From Coprinopsis marcescibilis (taxonomy: Eukaryota > Basidiomycota > Agaricomycetes > Agaricales > Psathyrellaceae): 54,617 nucleotides of DNA. A program made the position numbers and the translations under genes. Positions 1 to 12,314 of this stretch are shown piece by piece. Position 1 is the stretch's first letter, and each line of letters opens with the position of its first letter. The notes under the pieces are model-generated. The model had not been told where the DNA came from, did no database searches, and was given only the letters and a program-made list of their open reading frames with translations. The stretch is taken from positions 1 to 54,617 of the forward strand of contig ML210251.1 of NCBI GenBank assembly GCA_004369085.1. The letters run 5' to 3'.

Positions 1-2682
1 CCGAATGGGGAAGCTGCATGATGCCCAGACGTTGTTTCCATTCAACCCAAGACCGTGTTGCCAAATGAAGCACTCGAAACTTGGTTGGAACCGAGACCAA
101 CATCTTCAGGAATCCCTAATAGCTCCAGATATCATGTTATCTCATGAACTGGGACTCATAAAGGGTGTATAAAGTGAAGTAAATTTCTCTGCCCAGGGCA
201 AGTCCCGGGCGGCCGACGAGTCTGAGATGGTTTATCTCTTCCTCCTAGATGTGTCGGTGGTTTAGAACAGATATTCTAAATTCGCATTCAAAGTCCGACA
301 TCAGCCATTTAGAAATAATTTAGGATCCTAAACACGGTGGAAAGTCGTCCACTTATGAATGAACCATCCCAAACTTCCCACTCTCATTTTTACTTTACCA
401 AACACAACCCGACAGCTAAGATTCTGTCCCTGGTAACCCGCACACTGGCAAATGATTGAATGATGAAAAAGCCCCTCCATCCCAACCGTACACATCAGCG
501 AACGCCTCCAGTGCTGCCGAGCCCGCAAACGAGCTTTCCGGACCTCACATTCACCTCCACGCATGCACGAATACTTATTCGCTCAAGATGAAACAACGTC
601 AAACCAAACATTCTGTGGGCGCGTTGAAACAACGTACTGCACAACAAATTTGTTCACAACCTCTCAAAACCTGGAATGCTCCCGCCCCACAGAGACAGCG
701 CCGTTACTATGTCTTGCTCGGCGCGGTCCGACATACCCACCAATCAACATTTCAAAAGCAACTTGAACACCCCTCGAAGCGGTCTGTATACCACAATCTC
801 CTTCCTCCTCGGCTGATGATCTACACAAAAGATAGACAACCCGGGGCCCTCAACCCGACGTTCCAACATCACACTATCCCACTGGTTTGCACTTTACATA
901 TCCAGAAACTGCAACGGAAACACTTACGACACAGCTCACCAAATCCCCCATTCCTTAAAGCCCGGAGCATAAGTAGTACTATGATGAGCGCTCATTTCTC
1001 CTATATACAATCCCCAACCCTTAATTGCGGAGAGCCTGTAATTAACAGCTAACCGAAAAGAAGGCGGAAGGATAACGTTGCCGCACAAAAGTAAAAGCAA
1101 GTCAATCCTGAGTAACAACTTCAAAGTAGATTGTAGTATCACTTTGGTACTACAACAACATTACCCGGTGCCTCCTAAAGCCCTCGGACGAAAGCCTACT
1201 CAACCGCAACGCGTCTTCGCCTGTCAAACAGCCAGGTCAGCCCAAGAACCCCACACCGAAACCCAACTCCCACCTTACGCACATCAGGCATGCCAAGACA
1301 CCCAACCTAACAAATTCCCAGAATGCCTTGCTCTATTCAACGCACGGCACTCAAAAAGACCGCAGAACACGTCCAAAGAACCTTGAGAACCATCCCAAAT
1401 GAAGGGGAAGAGTAATAACGCGAGCCACCTTGATATTTATATCCCACTCCAAAACCTAACCTCCATTCAGCCTGTCATTCTTGTCCAAAAACTCGCGAGA
1501 TTTTGACTTAGACTCGGGCTTCCAACCCTTCAAGCCCCCAAAATTAAACACCAATCGCCGTAACCAGAGCTCCTTCCGTTCCGTCCTCCGACCAATCACC
1601 ATTCACCGAGAACACCAAAACGATGCTTTCCAGTTGTCTGGGTCCCGGAAACAAATTCCGTCAGACGCGGTCGCCGTCCAGCGCCTATTTATACACAGTC
1701 CAATCTAATCCAAAGCGCTAGAGGACCATAGCACAATCGTCATCGAACCTGCCCCATCTTTGACCACACTACACTAGAACAAAAAAACTCGCTCACCATA
1801 CCGCTCTTGGTTAATTACACTAAACTCGGACTCAACGGAGCAGAACAAAGACATTGCTCTAGATTGCTCTCCCACAGTGACGCATAACACAAACGGCAAG
1901 AAACGAGGGAGACAAATATGAATGGACCCTAACCTCCGCCCCCTCCGGAGTAAAGAGAGTAATGATGTATCCACAGCGACACCACTTCACAAACTCTAAC
2001 ACCCTTACAGGAAATGACAAGGCACATTCGGCATACCGTATCATATCTACGTTGTTGCCACGATTTCTTCGCATCTTGATTTACCAACACCCAATTCTGA
2101 TTCAAATAGCCCCAAACCCATTGCGTCGTGGTCCCTGGTATGGCTTACAACGATAGGGGTCAATTAGGCACCAACGGGCTAAACAGCATTCATGACGGTA
2201 CTGAAGCTATCGATCGACGGGGTTCATGAGAGACGATACGATCTCGCAAGATGCATGTTCGGAGTTGATATTAGTGTAGCGCGTGGCATATGTGCCCATA
2301 AGCGAGTCCAGGGCCAGGAAGCATCGAATTGAAACCCACTCGCCGGTAAAACAAAGCTGTGACATTGCCTCGAGGCCACTGAGAAGAGGCGAGGAACTCG
2401 AAGTAGGTCAGAATCAAGATAAGCTGGATACCCATGATATCAGAGTGAACGAATGTTTAGACAGAGATGCTGCTCTGAGCATCACTAATAACCGCTCCAT
2501 GAACGTCGGGTTGAAAGGACATGGGCAGAGGACATCGTTTTTGGAACTATCTTCGAATGACTGCAGCGGCGATAAACAGCCTTGCAGGCGATATCAATCA
2601 TTGATCACTACCCTAGGATACGACGAGTCAGGTAGCGACTTTGCACGGAAAGAACGACAAGGCTAACCTCCGACATTAGGTC
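1..2682. other. Gene-free left flank, A+C-rich top strand
   Basis: I find no credible gene here. The longest open frames (positions 456-1052, 1078-1386 and 2283-2666, plus strand) translate to low-information sequence with no domain or clear splice structure. From about 450 to 1750 the plus strand is visibly rich in A and C, with runs such as repeated aac, cca and aca words, which keeps stop codons rare by chance. The last few hundred bases should include the 3' untranslated region of the MEI4-like gene. Confidence 0.6.
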
Positions 2683-4668
2683 TCAGACCTGCGATGTAGG
2701 CATCAAGAACTGCTCCACTACACCAAGCAACATGGAATATCCCGTTTCATCAATCAGGCCTTCTTCAACTCCGTGAACAACCTTCTGGTTATCCTCGTTT
2801 GTGGCCAACGGCTCCTGTGCTTGTTGACCACCTCGAGTATTCGACGGCGACCTTGGTTCTGATTCATGCGTTTCAGCAGGAGAGTCGACCTGTGAGGCCA
2901 TATCAGGACGAGATTTATCGTTGGTGGGTGAAATAAACCGCCGATAGTTCCTTTGTGCGGCTTGACAGTCAAGAACCAGATTCAAAAGAGTGTTTCTGAT
3001 CGCCAGCTGCATGGTTCGCATGCTCTTGCCGTAACAATAGAGCTTATCTGGTGCTTGACAGTCGTCTCGCAAGTCATGACGCACTGAGTGTTCCGAAAGG
3101 CCATGGAAATCCGGAACAGACAACGAGTGCAGAACGGTGCAGAGAAACCAAAAAGCGTCCTTGATAGCCAGCTTTTTGATTCGTATTCTTCTCTTTTCGG
3201 TTTTGGGAGGTTTATCGGGCACAGAAGCAGCGGAACCAGAGCCCGAAGACAATGGATGCGCGAGGTCCTGTCGAGGGTGGGTCCGTTCCCAGTTCTCGCC
3301 AACACAATGAAACCCCTTGCCTTCAGCGCCAGTCCCGGTATAAATCATCCGACAAAGCTCTTTCAGGATCTCAAGTATGAGTGACATTCTCAAGCTGTCC
3401 AGGGCAGCCGCGGTACAGATTGTGCCTGGGTCGGAAGTGTGACTGCAGGGGTGCGGCTTGATGGTAAACAAGCATGAAAACGTCGTCTGTAGAACGGCTA
3501 GGACTCCGTAGCGGATATCAACTGCGTCGATTTCGGGTGTCTTTAGCGGGGGCTGGATAAACATCTGCAGGTGCCGCTCCGACAGCGGCAAGAAAGATGA
3601 GATGGCTGGGGGCGCAATTTCCCTGACGAGACACCCAAAGATTTCATCCAATGACAGCTGCGAGAATCGTTCATGTGACGAGCCAATAGCAGTAGGCAGA
3701 GCAGTGGAGAAAATGTAGTCGGTTAGTTTTGTCAACATGTCCAGAATCTTGACATGATTCGGGGCCGGCTCGGGGGCGTTCAGGACCTGTCTGAATTCTT
3801 TGGAGAACATGTCGACGGTCCGTTGCAGGGCCGTTGCAATAGCCTCTTCAACAACGGCTGTTTTCTGCGGGATAATAACCAATCGAGATAGGGAATCAAC
3901 CATGCTGAGGAGCGATTCTTTCGCGAGGAGCGGCAACCCCCAACGATCTAGCAACCCCAACCCAAAGCTCAATCTCGGGAGAAACCGCAGCAAAGTAAGG
4001 CCATACCGTTTGCAAGGACACCAACAAGATTCATTACATTCTCCGGCCTGATCGTCGGAGGCGGGCTGTCGGCAGGAACATTTTTCTTCTTCCTACCGCT
4101 CTTCTTCTTCGCCGCCCCAATCAAAGGCAATGTCTCTAATTCGTCCGACTGCGACGAGGTGGTTTGAGACAAATTCAGCGGCATCGCTGATTCTGAACAG
4201 AATGAACGGAAGTGAACGGATAGCGGAAGAAATACATGATCAGCATGGGTCCAAATATGCAACGGAGCAAAGAAAGCGATCATTTTCTGCACTCACTGAT
4301 CCGCTCGGTCTCGTATTGAGCCTTTAGAGATGCATATTCCATCTCCAGCTGGAGAGCGTGGCTCTTCCATGATTTGTCCGATGTCGGTGGGGAGGCACCA
4401 ATGGGAACAAACTTTACCCGCAGACCCAACACATAGGCTACAGGCCCACATGGACTGTTAATTAGTTAGCTGACGAAGAACGCTTAGAAACACTCACATG
4501 AGGCGGACTGTGAGGGTGGTTTATACCTCAAGGCAGCCAAAGCCTGTGCACGGGAAGAGAAGACAAGGAAGTAATCGGATTTGATTAATCTGGACTCGGA
4601 TTAGAGCAGAGACCATTTAGCCGTACTATTGCAATGCGAAGTCTGTCAACAGGTGATATAACGTCCAT
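2683..4668 (-). CDS. MEI4: MEI4-like meiotic double-strand-break formation protein
   Basis: Likely a subunit of the REC114-MEI4 complex that helps Spo11 make meiotic DNA breaks on chromosome axes. I rebuilt five exons: 4627-4668, 4543-4498, 4437-4297, 4192-4007 and 3947-2683, giving 559 residues with all phases consistent. The N-terminus starts MDVISPVDRLRIAI and continues ALAALRYKPPSQS, resembling the start of animal MEI4 (MDVQ..., then ALA-IxR-KP--KS). About 20 residues later comes a short coiled-coil stretch beginning SWKSHALQLEMEY, again as in MEI4. The rest is helical with few motifs, then a hydrophilic C-terminus. The first exon has 14 codons, and the acceptor of exon 4 is ambiguous by a few bases. 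The family call rests on the N-terminal 60 residues and the helical character, because MEI4 evolves fast. An alternative is an unrelated helical orphan. Confidence 0.68.
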
Positions 4669-5047
4669 AATAGCTGCCAATGGAACCAGTGCGGATTCAA
4701 TAGAAGGTGAAGGTTGTGGTCAAGGGCTAACCATTCAGTAACAGAGTTGTCTTGACACGACCGATCACGTTGGCCAAACATCCCCAAGTTCAAGTCAATG
4801 ATTTAGCCTTATATTCAGTGGTAACTATTGGGTTCAGTACTCTATCAGTAAATTAAGCCAAAACGCTAGCTATCGCAAACTGACAAAAAAATCACAGCAG
4901 CAGAAAATATGTACAGGATGAAAGGCTGGCAAAAGTTTTTGAAAAAACATGTACAACGTCGCGAGAACAATTCTTCGTCATCAGCACAATCGTCGTGTCG
5001 TGGTCCACACCGAAGTCCAAAAACACAGCTCTGTTTCACGCATCTTC
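4669..5047. other. Intergenic: PHD-gene 3' region and MEI4-like promoter
   Basis: 379 bp between two minus-strand genes. It should hold the terminator side of the PHD-finger gene and the promoter of the MEI4-like gene. I see no RNA gene, repeat or further reading frame that looks real. Confidence 0.5.
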
Positions 5048-7803
5048 CTACACGAAACCTCTTCCAAAGTCAAACGACCGATCCTTTCCTTTCAAATTGT
5101 TGTTCCTCATGACTGGCGATTCGTCCAACAGACGCGCTGAAATCGGCGATCCCAGAGCACGACGCGACGCAGACGCGTCAATCGACCTGTTCCTTCGCAC
5201 CGGAGACTCATCATACGCGTTTGGAGGTCTTCCATTCGTTTCATGAGGCAATACATACGTCCTCGGCGCCGCATCATCCAGAATCGCCGTCAACGACCCG
5301 GGTCCACCAAACGACGAACGCGACGAGCGATGGTTCGTTCGCATCGGGGTCTGGAAATTGTACGCTGGACGAGGCCATACGTTGGTCTTGGGAGTTGCAT
5401 ACGGCGCGTTAAACCGAATTCCTCGCGAAGGCGTCGACGTGGGATCGAACGGCGATTCTTCGTATACGGGTCGGTACCCATCATACCCGCCTGGCGTTTG
5501 ATTGTTGGTGTAGATCTTGACATGGTGGTCGTGGCTCTTTGGTGTGGTCGGCGGATTCCTTGACATATCCTGCCACGAGGAAGAAGAGGACACATAGTAA
5601 TCCGAGTCCCGCTCTCTTCCCGGCCCAGTTGGTGTCCTTGGGCCCCGAGTCGAATACCAGTTAGGTGATTCTTGAACACTTGGTTGGTGGAAGAACGTCT
5701 GGTCGACCGACCGTGCATGGGGAATTTCTTCAGTTGGAACGAAAGTCGGTTCACTTGCAGGTTGAAGGTAGTAGCCGGGCTCTGGAGATGAAGAAGGCGA
5801 TCGGCTTCTGACTAGACACCTTCTACAGAACCAAGGGTCCTCCTCTTTACCCAGCTCAGTGATGCTTCGAATGCCTATGCAATGGAGATGGTACCACGTT
5901 TGGCACCCATCGCATTGAACCAACTCCCTGCCATCGTCAACTCCGCGGCAGATACAGAGCTCCATGTCGGAATCATCATCATGCATCTCGCGGCGTCTTC
6001 GCTCTTGACGGTAGGACAAGGCTCTGACGCTTCTCTTGGCAAGTAGAGCAGCCTTTGCGTCTCCTGGGTCGGTCGGGAATGCTGAACGTTTTATTCGCTG
6101 GGTCTTTCTTGGATCTTCAGGGTGGGACAACAAAGGGACCATCTTGCCTCGTCCCATCCTGGGTACCTTCACCGACTCCTCGATCTCGCTCGCTGAATCA
6201 TGGCTCATTGGAGGAACTTCTGCATCTTCATCGTCGGAATCCCGGTCTAGGAAACGCTCTATCCACTTCAACCGCTCCTCCTCCTGAGCTTTGGCGATTT
6301 CTCCGCGCTCTTCAGCTCTAAGGCGCCACGGGAACTCTTTGTCCGGCCAATTGGGTCTAACAACCGATTCCTCGGCAGCCAACGCAGCAGTTGCATCGAG
6401 CAGCGCCTTTTTGTCAACAGACGCCAACTCGGTTCCTTTCTTCTTTCTTCGATTATTGCGTTTTTTGGTGGGGGTTTCTGTTTCAAAAGTCTGCGGTATC
6501 TCGTTCGGGATGTCCAGTAGCACTCGGCCTTTGCCTTCAAGTTCAACGGGGTAAAGCTTGGCCTTTGGCCTCCCTTCCGAATGGCTGGAGCGAAACGCCT
6601 CCAACCGTTTCTGCTTTTTGAGTTCCTTCTCGCTCGGCGGCTTGTCTTGGACCTCTTCCAGCTGAGTAACGATGTTGGCTCCAGGTAAAGCACCCGAAGG
6701 CAGAGCGATAGGCTGAGGCTGGCGTACCCAATCGGCCGTCCTCTACGAAACAGAAAAGCGTCAGCCATGGTGCAAATTCAACGAAAATGTCCACTGCTCA
6801 CATAACGACCATAACCTCCAGCCATCAAGCTTTCTTCAAAGCTCTCTTCTGATGTCTCCTGAAAAAGCTTGAGCCTACGACCTTTCTGCGGGCTTTCCAT
6901 GATACCGACTAAATGCTGGCGGCGTTCTTCGTCGGCCAGATCAGGGTCTACTTCATCGAGCGAACGCTTGGAACGTTTCAAGTACTCAGGACGGCGAGAT
7001 TCGGCTTCGCGAATTTGAGATAGCTGCTCCTCCTTCGCTGCTTGCCGGATGCGCTCGATTTCCCCACCAGGAACCCTTGGCGGTTCCACCGATGTACTGG
7101 GAGGGCGGGAGCTGGAAGCCGATGCTGCACCTGACGGGATGAAGATATCTTCGGTTCGTGCAGGCAAGGATTGAGGAGAGGGGCGGGGGCGTTGGTTCGG
7201 CACGGCGGCCTTGGCCATGAAGGGCGAGGATAGTGTTGAGGCTGAACCAGACTGTTCTACGGGGTGCGGTGAATTGCCGGTTTGACCTTGAACTTGATTT
7301 CGGGGTGTCACTGGACTGATTGCAACTGTGAACCTACGGGGCATGTAAGTGGCTGGAGAGACTTGACCAAAGGTCTGGCCATACTGAGAGGCGGAGGGTC
7401 GTGAATTATTCGTAGTACGGGATGATCTAAAAGAAAGGTGAGATCGACTCCGGTTCTGCAATTGTAGATGACTTACTGATTAGTAGGTGTCGCTGGATTG
7501 TCGTATTGATGTGATAACGTTCGGGAAACAAATGGGCTGGTGGGTGGCTGTTGTGTCAAGGTCTGGTTTGCACACAGTGTTCTATGCACTTGCCTTGATT
7601 CTGGGGTTAGAATGCTTGATGATGGGTTACTCTGAGGTGTCAAACCCTCTACAAAGCTGAAAGCGACCGCATTTAGACAATGTGAAGGTTGAAGAGGTAA
7701 GATTATACCTACTTTCTGCTAGAGACTCGCTGGGATATGCTACTTGACGCAGGGTACGAGGATTGTGACCTGAGCCGAAGTCGGTATACGAGCACAAAGA
7801 CAT
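5048..7803 (-). CDS. PHD-finger protein, probable chromatin reader
   Basis: Encodes a mostly disordered protein with one PHD finger. The last exon carries a C4HC3 zinc pattern, seen as CIC, then CDGC, then HLHC, and ending CRRC (about plus positions 5815-5965). That is the fold that typically reads histone H3 tails. Upstream are charged, coiled-coil-like stretches (EEERLKW, RRRREM) and downstream a Ser/Pro-rich tail ending DFGRGFV. Exons join across introns with clear ends: the reading frame ending GGYGRY (about 6803) continues at RTADWV after a 59-nt-scale intron, and TPTNQ joins SSRTTNNS across a 52-nt intron near 7430. The start is uncertain. I chose the ATG at 7803 (MSLCSYTDF), whose frame joins GLTPQSN through an intron ending tttgtag. 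The family resembles Cti6/Set3-complex-type PHD proteins, but I cannot assign a complex. Confidence 0.82.
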
Positions 7804-8703
7804 ATTGTAAGAGACACTTACAAAGGAACAGGTGACTCTGGAGACGAACGAATTCCACTGAAAAGTCGATTCGAATCCGAAGGGCTGTTGAATGAAGTCC
7901 CAAGATTGCGATTGCGAAAAGACGGAGATTAGGCATGGCGACAGGGGAACAGAGAGATAGACAGACCTCTGCGGGGTTGGCAAATGGGTGTATTGCTGAT
8001 TGGAAAAGGGAGAAAGAAGGGCATCGCGGGATTTCTGGGAGCTAAAGTGACAGCATTCAAGATATTGGTGAAGAATGGTAGGTATTCGGTGCATACCTAG
8101 GGTCAAGTTGGGTATGAAAATCCCAACTAGCAGCTTGCCTGTGGTGGTCCAAGCGTTCTGGGCGTTTGGTCTGGTTGGGTGGTGTCTGGGAGATATGGTC
8201 TATCGACATGCTTCCTGTCCTTTCTGCAGACATAATTTCATCAACCAATTGGGCCAAGAATGGATAAGGGCCGAAATTAGCGCTCTATGGTGGTTAAAAG
8301 AAGGTGTATCGCTTGTTTTAGTCGTTTGGGTATCGCAGAGAGTGTTATGAGACTGATAATGAACAATTTAGAGGAATATGAGGAGGGCGTCAACGATGGA
8401 GGCAGAAAAGAAAGCCTGAGACTAATTAACAACCACAGCCAGCCAGCATAATGTTCAAGTTTCCCCATTATGTAATCACCTTTATCCCCTTGCCACTCCC
8501 CGCATTCTGACTCTTTTTTGGCACACAACCGGATACTCACCGTCGTCGACTGCTGGTATTCTGAATACATAACTCGGCCAATTTCGAACAACCGGTTCGC
8601 AGTGCCTCATCTCAGTGCTCTGAAGCTCTACGCAGTGTTCACCACATTTCGTAGAACTATGCAAAATACAGTTGATATGAATACAGATATGGATAACCAA
8701 TAC
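7804..8703. other. Intergenic 0.9 kb, no gene seen
   Basis: Lies between two minus-strand genes, so it is the promoter of the PHD gene and the 3' region of the thiolase gene. Short open frames on both strands show no domain and no splice continuity. Confidence 0.5.
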
Positions 8704-10632
8704 TCAAAGCTTGGCATGCTCAATAACATATTTCGAAGCAGTCTTCGACTTGACCTTGTCAACGTCACCCAAAGTGATTGGCCTGCATTCATGTGCATGG
8801 TTATACCCGACGCTATCAACAGGATAAGCATTTGAAATGCGTCCCAAGAGCAGGAAAACAACTGACCGAGTCCTGCCATCAACACCGCCAGGCTTGAAGA
8901 AATCAGGGCGGCGCAGGAGAGAGACGACAACAGCACCTCCCAATCCGACGTTGTGGATCAAGCCATACTTGCCCCTCTTGTCAGGGGTGTCAAACAGACC
9001 AGGGGCTTGCATAGGACCGGCCCAATCTCGCAGTTGCACTGTTGTAACCTCGTTAGCAAGCTTTATGTCGTTAAGACAGGAGAGAACACTTGCTCATGAT
9101 GTAAAAGTGCATGCCGAGCCCGGTAGCACCGAGAGGATGCCCCTTGGCTTCAAGACCGCCACTGGGATTGACGACAAATTTGCCGCCATACTAAGGACAA
9201 AAGTCAAAACATATCCACATTGCTTCCTCCAGTGTTCACTTACAGTGTTGTCGCCTCTTTCGACAAGTTTATGAGCGTCGTTTTCGGGGCAAAGGCCAAG
9301 TGCAGCGTAGGTGATTAGCTGCGAAGAAAGAATCAATCAACGAGCCAACCTGGACAGAGAAGGCACCCACCTCGTTCGCAGCAAAACAATCATGCAACTC
9401 GACGACGCCAACTTGGTCACGACCCTGTCCCGGAGCAAAACCAGCTTCCTTGAAGACCTGGTCAGTGCAGGTCTTGGTCATCTGATAACCAACGACGTCC
9501 ATAGAACTGCGGCCTTCAAAGGTACCAGGTCCGTCGGTAGTCAGAGCCTGCGCAACGATCTCGATGGCCTGGTTCTCAAGCCCATGCTTATGAACGAAAT
9601 CTTCCGATACAACAATACATGCAGCAGCTCCATCCTACACAGACACAGAGTCAGATAAATAGAACGACAGAGGTTGTAAACAACTCACAGAAGTCGGGCT
9701 GCACATAAACTTGGTCAAGCTGTTGGTAATCTTCGGAGCATCCAGAACCTGCTGCTCAGTCCACCCATCCCTGAACTGGGAGTAAGGGTTATTCGTTGAA
9801 TGCTTGTGGTTTTTCGAAGCTTGAGAAATCCTTCAAGTCAGCCAGCCTCTTCCCATCCGAAACCGCGTTTTACACGTACCAATCTTCGCCAAATGCTCAA
9901 TTCCACCACCATGCTTGGCAAAGTACTCTCTTGCACCATTATCAAACAGTCTTGGCGCATTTGGACCATGATTGGCACCAATATCTTCCTCAAGCTCCAT
10001 CGACCGCTTGCTGATCAGCAAAATGGGTGAAGGCCTGTCAGGGAAGTTGGTACCCAAGCTCCCGGGCTTCATGCGCTCGAACCCGAGAGCAAGCGAACAT
10101 TCCACCCGGCCATACTTGACTTCGTTATTCGCCTGGTAAAGTGCGGAAGATCCGGTGGAGCAGTTGTTGTTCACGTTGATGATAGGGATATGTGTCAAGC
10201 CCAGGTTGTACAGTGCTCTCTGTTAAGCATTGGTGAGCCGGTGGACGTCAGAGACAGCAAAGAGACTGACCTGTCCAGAGGTGGAATCACCATAACAGTA
10301 GCCGACATATGCACTCTGAACTTGGTCATAGTTGATGCCTGAATGACATTCGAAGACCAGTCAACAATGTTTAAAGATTTAACGTATTCGCAAAGGAGTC
10401 ACCGGCATCCAAGAGAGCCTTGGTTGCAGCTTCCAAACCCATCTGACAGCGCAATGAGCCCACAAACTTTCAAAGCCTCAACAAGCGTAACTTACATCCT
10501 CAGTAGTCCTTTGGCCTCTGGGCTACAAATCATCGTTATTGACAATTCCCCTGCGACGCAACGTTTGCAAATACACACCTTAATGAACGCAGTGCATCCA
10601 CCGCCAACAAGGAAAGTTCGTCGTCCAGGCAT
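8704..10632 (-). CDS. Peroxisomal SCP-x-type thiolase (acetyl-CoA C-acyltransferase)
   Basis: A thiolase of the sterol-carrier-protein-x class, which cleaves 3-oxoacyl-CoA (branched or long chains) in peroxisomes. The N-terminus [18 protein letters not shown] is followed, across many short introns, by [11 protein letters not shown], the active-site cysteine block [22 protein letters not shown], and the catalytic-histidine block [14 protein letters not shown]. Near the C-terminus are [12 protein letters not shown] and then [10 protein letters not shown]. The last residues are HAKL, where AKL is a type 1 peroxisomal targeting signal. The final intron lies near 8827-8880, and splicing it joins DGRT to RVGYNHA. 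Unlike animal SCPx there is no fused SCP2 lipid-transfer domain. At least eight introns split the gene. Its neighbours are unrelated in function. Confidence 0.9.
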
Positions 10633-10932
10633 ATTGTAAACGTTAAGGTCTCAGGTCAGGGAGGAGAGGCTAAAGCAGAAGTTAGAGAATGTATAATGCG
10701 GGGTAGGCCCATTTTGCATGCATTACTGGGACCGGTAACTGGCTAACCCGGCAGGTCCAAAACGCCGCGCCAACCGAGGCAAGCCCCTAACAGAATCCCC
10801 CCAGGTCATGCCACTGAAAAATGTGACACAGTCCATACGACACTTTCACATGGTACCAACCCGACGGGCGCCTTGTTGTCAAATCAGGGGCAACGTTTCG
10901 GGCACCATATTTTGAAGGTATACGGCGAGGGT
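10633..10932. other. Intergenic 300 bp
   Basis: Thiolase promoter on one side and the 3' side of the DNMT2 gene on the other. No further feature is seen. Confidence 0.45.
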
Positions 10933-12314
10933 TCAATTTGAAAGCAAGTATCTAATTAACTCTTCTACCACACGTACATTAACACTATTCCCAATCAACT
11001 TATACTTGGACTTGTTCGACACATCCTCCGGCCACACAAATTTGTCATTCGTATCCTTCTTCTCAAACGCGAATATGCGTAGCAGTTCAGAGGGAGAGAA
11101 GTATCGTAGCCGTAAAGGGGCTAGTATCTCCAGGCTTGCGGCACACGACGAAACTTCCTGCTTTTGGGCGTCTAAGAATTCATCAAATGTCTCCGTTGTC
11201 TGCGTATAGCAATGTATGTTAGTCCCGTAAACGAAGTTCGAAACGGAGAGAAAAGCACGCACATCGAGCTCTTCAGCTTCCTGCAATATAGACCCACTAC
11301 GTTCCACCAAATGTGTATACCCCCTCGTAAAACAGCAGCTTCTCCTTGAGCTGGGCTTTACAATATCAAACAAGCGACCCCACTTGACTAGAACCTTTTC
11401 TGGTACCCTGTTAGCTGAGGGCACAGGCCTTTCGTCTAGATAGCTGCGAATTTCGTCAACGTTGTCCTCCCGCCACTCTGCAGGTCGACCAGGAATATGT
11501 CGCCATATACCACCCGGAACCCCCAGCTCCCCATCCACCGAGGGCTGGAACGGCGTTTTCTTGGCCAAGAGATAATACCTCAACCTCGAATTTGGTATCC
11601 CAAATTGCAGCGGCGTCAGCAAGAGCTCCATGACATAGTACCCCAGTTCCTTTAAAACATTCAGCTGGATCTGCCGGGTTGTCGAGCCCTGTGCATACGT
11701 CGACAAAAAGCCCAAGAAGAAATCAAAGAAAAAGGTACCCAGAGCAACCAGTTCAGTTGTTGTCGCCCCAAAGGTCAAAAGACTGAAGCAAGCACCTCAA
11801 AGCCAGCCACGTTCTCAACCAGGATGAACCCTGGATGCCTTCCGGACCCATCCGAGCTCGGCATCCGTGCCAACCCAGGCAATACCGTCTGCAACAGATA
11901 CAGATACGACTGCGCCCTCGGATCTTCAGCACCCTTCGCGTTCGGATTCAAAACCGTATACGGCTGGCACGCAGGCGATAGCAGCCAGATATTCGCATCG
12001 TAGGAATCCAGCTTCTCCACAGTCAAACTCGCGATATCCAACTACACAAAGGCGCATTAGCCAAAGGAGAAGAGGGTATCGGTGATAGAATACACACTCT
12101 TTCGACAACACCGGGACCATGGTTAGCGCTGTAAACTTTACAAGCAGTCTGGTCCCAGTCAAAGGCTCGCGCAAGGGTGATATCTAGGTTCACCCTGGAC
12201 AGAGCAAAATGCATTCCTCCTAGCGGCAGAATCCAATCGCAAGTTTAGCGTAGGAGACTCCAGGTTGAATAACAGAAACATACCCACTCCACTATAGAAC
12301 TCCAAGGCACGCAT
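10933..12314 (-). CDS. DNMT2/TRDMT1-type tRNA (cytosine-38-C5) methyltransferase
   Basis: A DNMT2-family enzyme, which methylates C38 of tRNA-Asp and related tRNAs using S-adenosylmethionine. The first exon (12284-12314) gives MRALEFYSGV and splices in phase 1 to GGMHFAL, making motif I (FYSGVGGMH). Next come motif IV as LLSPACQPYT with the catalytic cysteine (codon 11967-11969), motif VI as ENVAGFE, and the DNMT2-specific LLTPLQFGIPNSRLRYYLLAK, then SRRSCCFT, LRYFSP and the C-terminal LIGNSVNVRVV. Introns are visible after MRALEFYSGV, after VVER, after GFE (about 115 nt) and after QEAEELD. The usual proline before Pro-Cys is Ala here (SPACQ rather than SPPCQ). There is no replication-foci or BAH domain, which argues against a DNMT1-type DNA methylase. 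Confidence 0.9.

Noticed and set aside
456..1052. 198-codon plus-strand open frame
   Set aside because: Composition-driven (A+C-rich strand avoids stops); no domain, no start context, no splice pattern.
2283..2666. 127-codon plus-strand frame beside the MEI4-like gene
   Set aside because: No family resemblance, overlaps the expected untranslated region; too short to trust alone.
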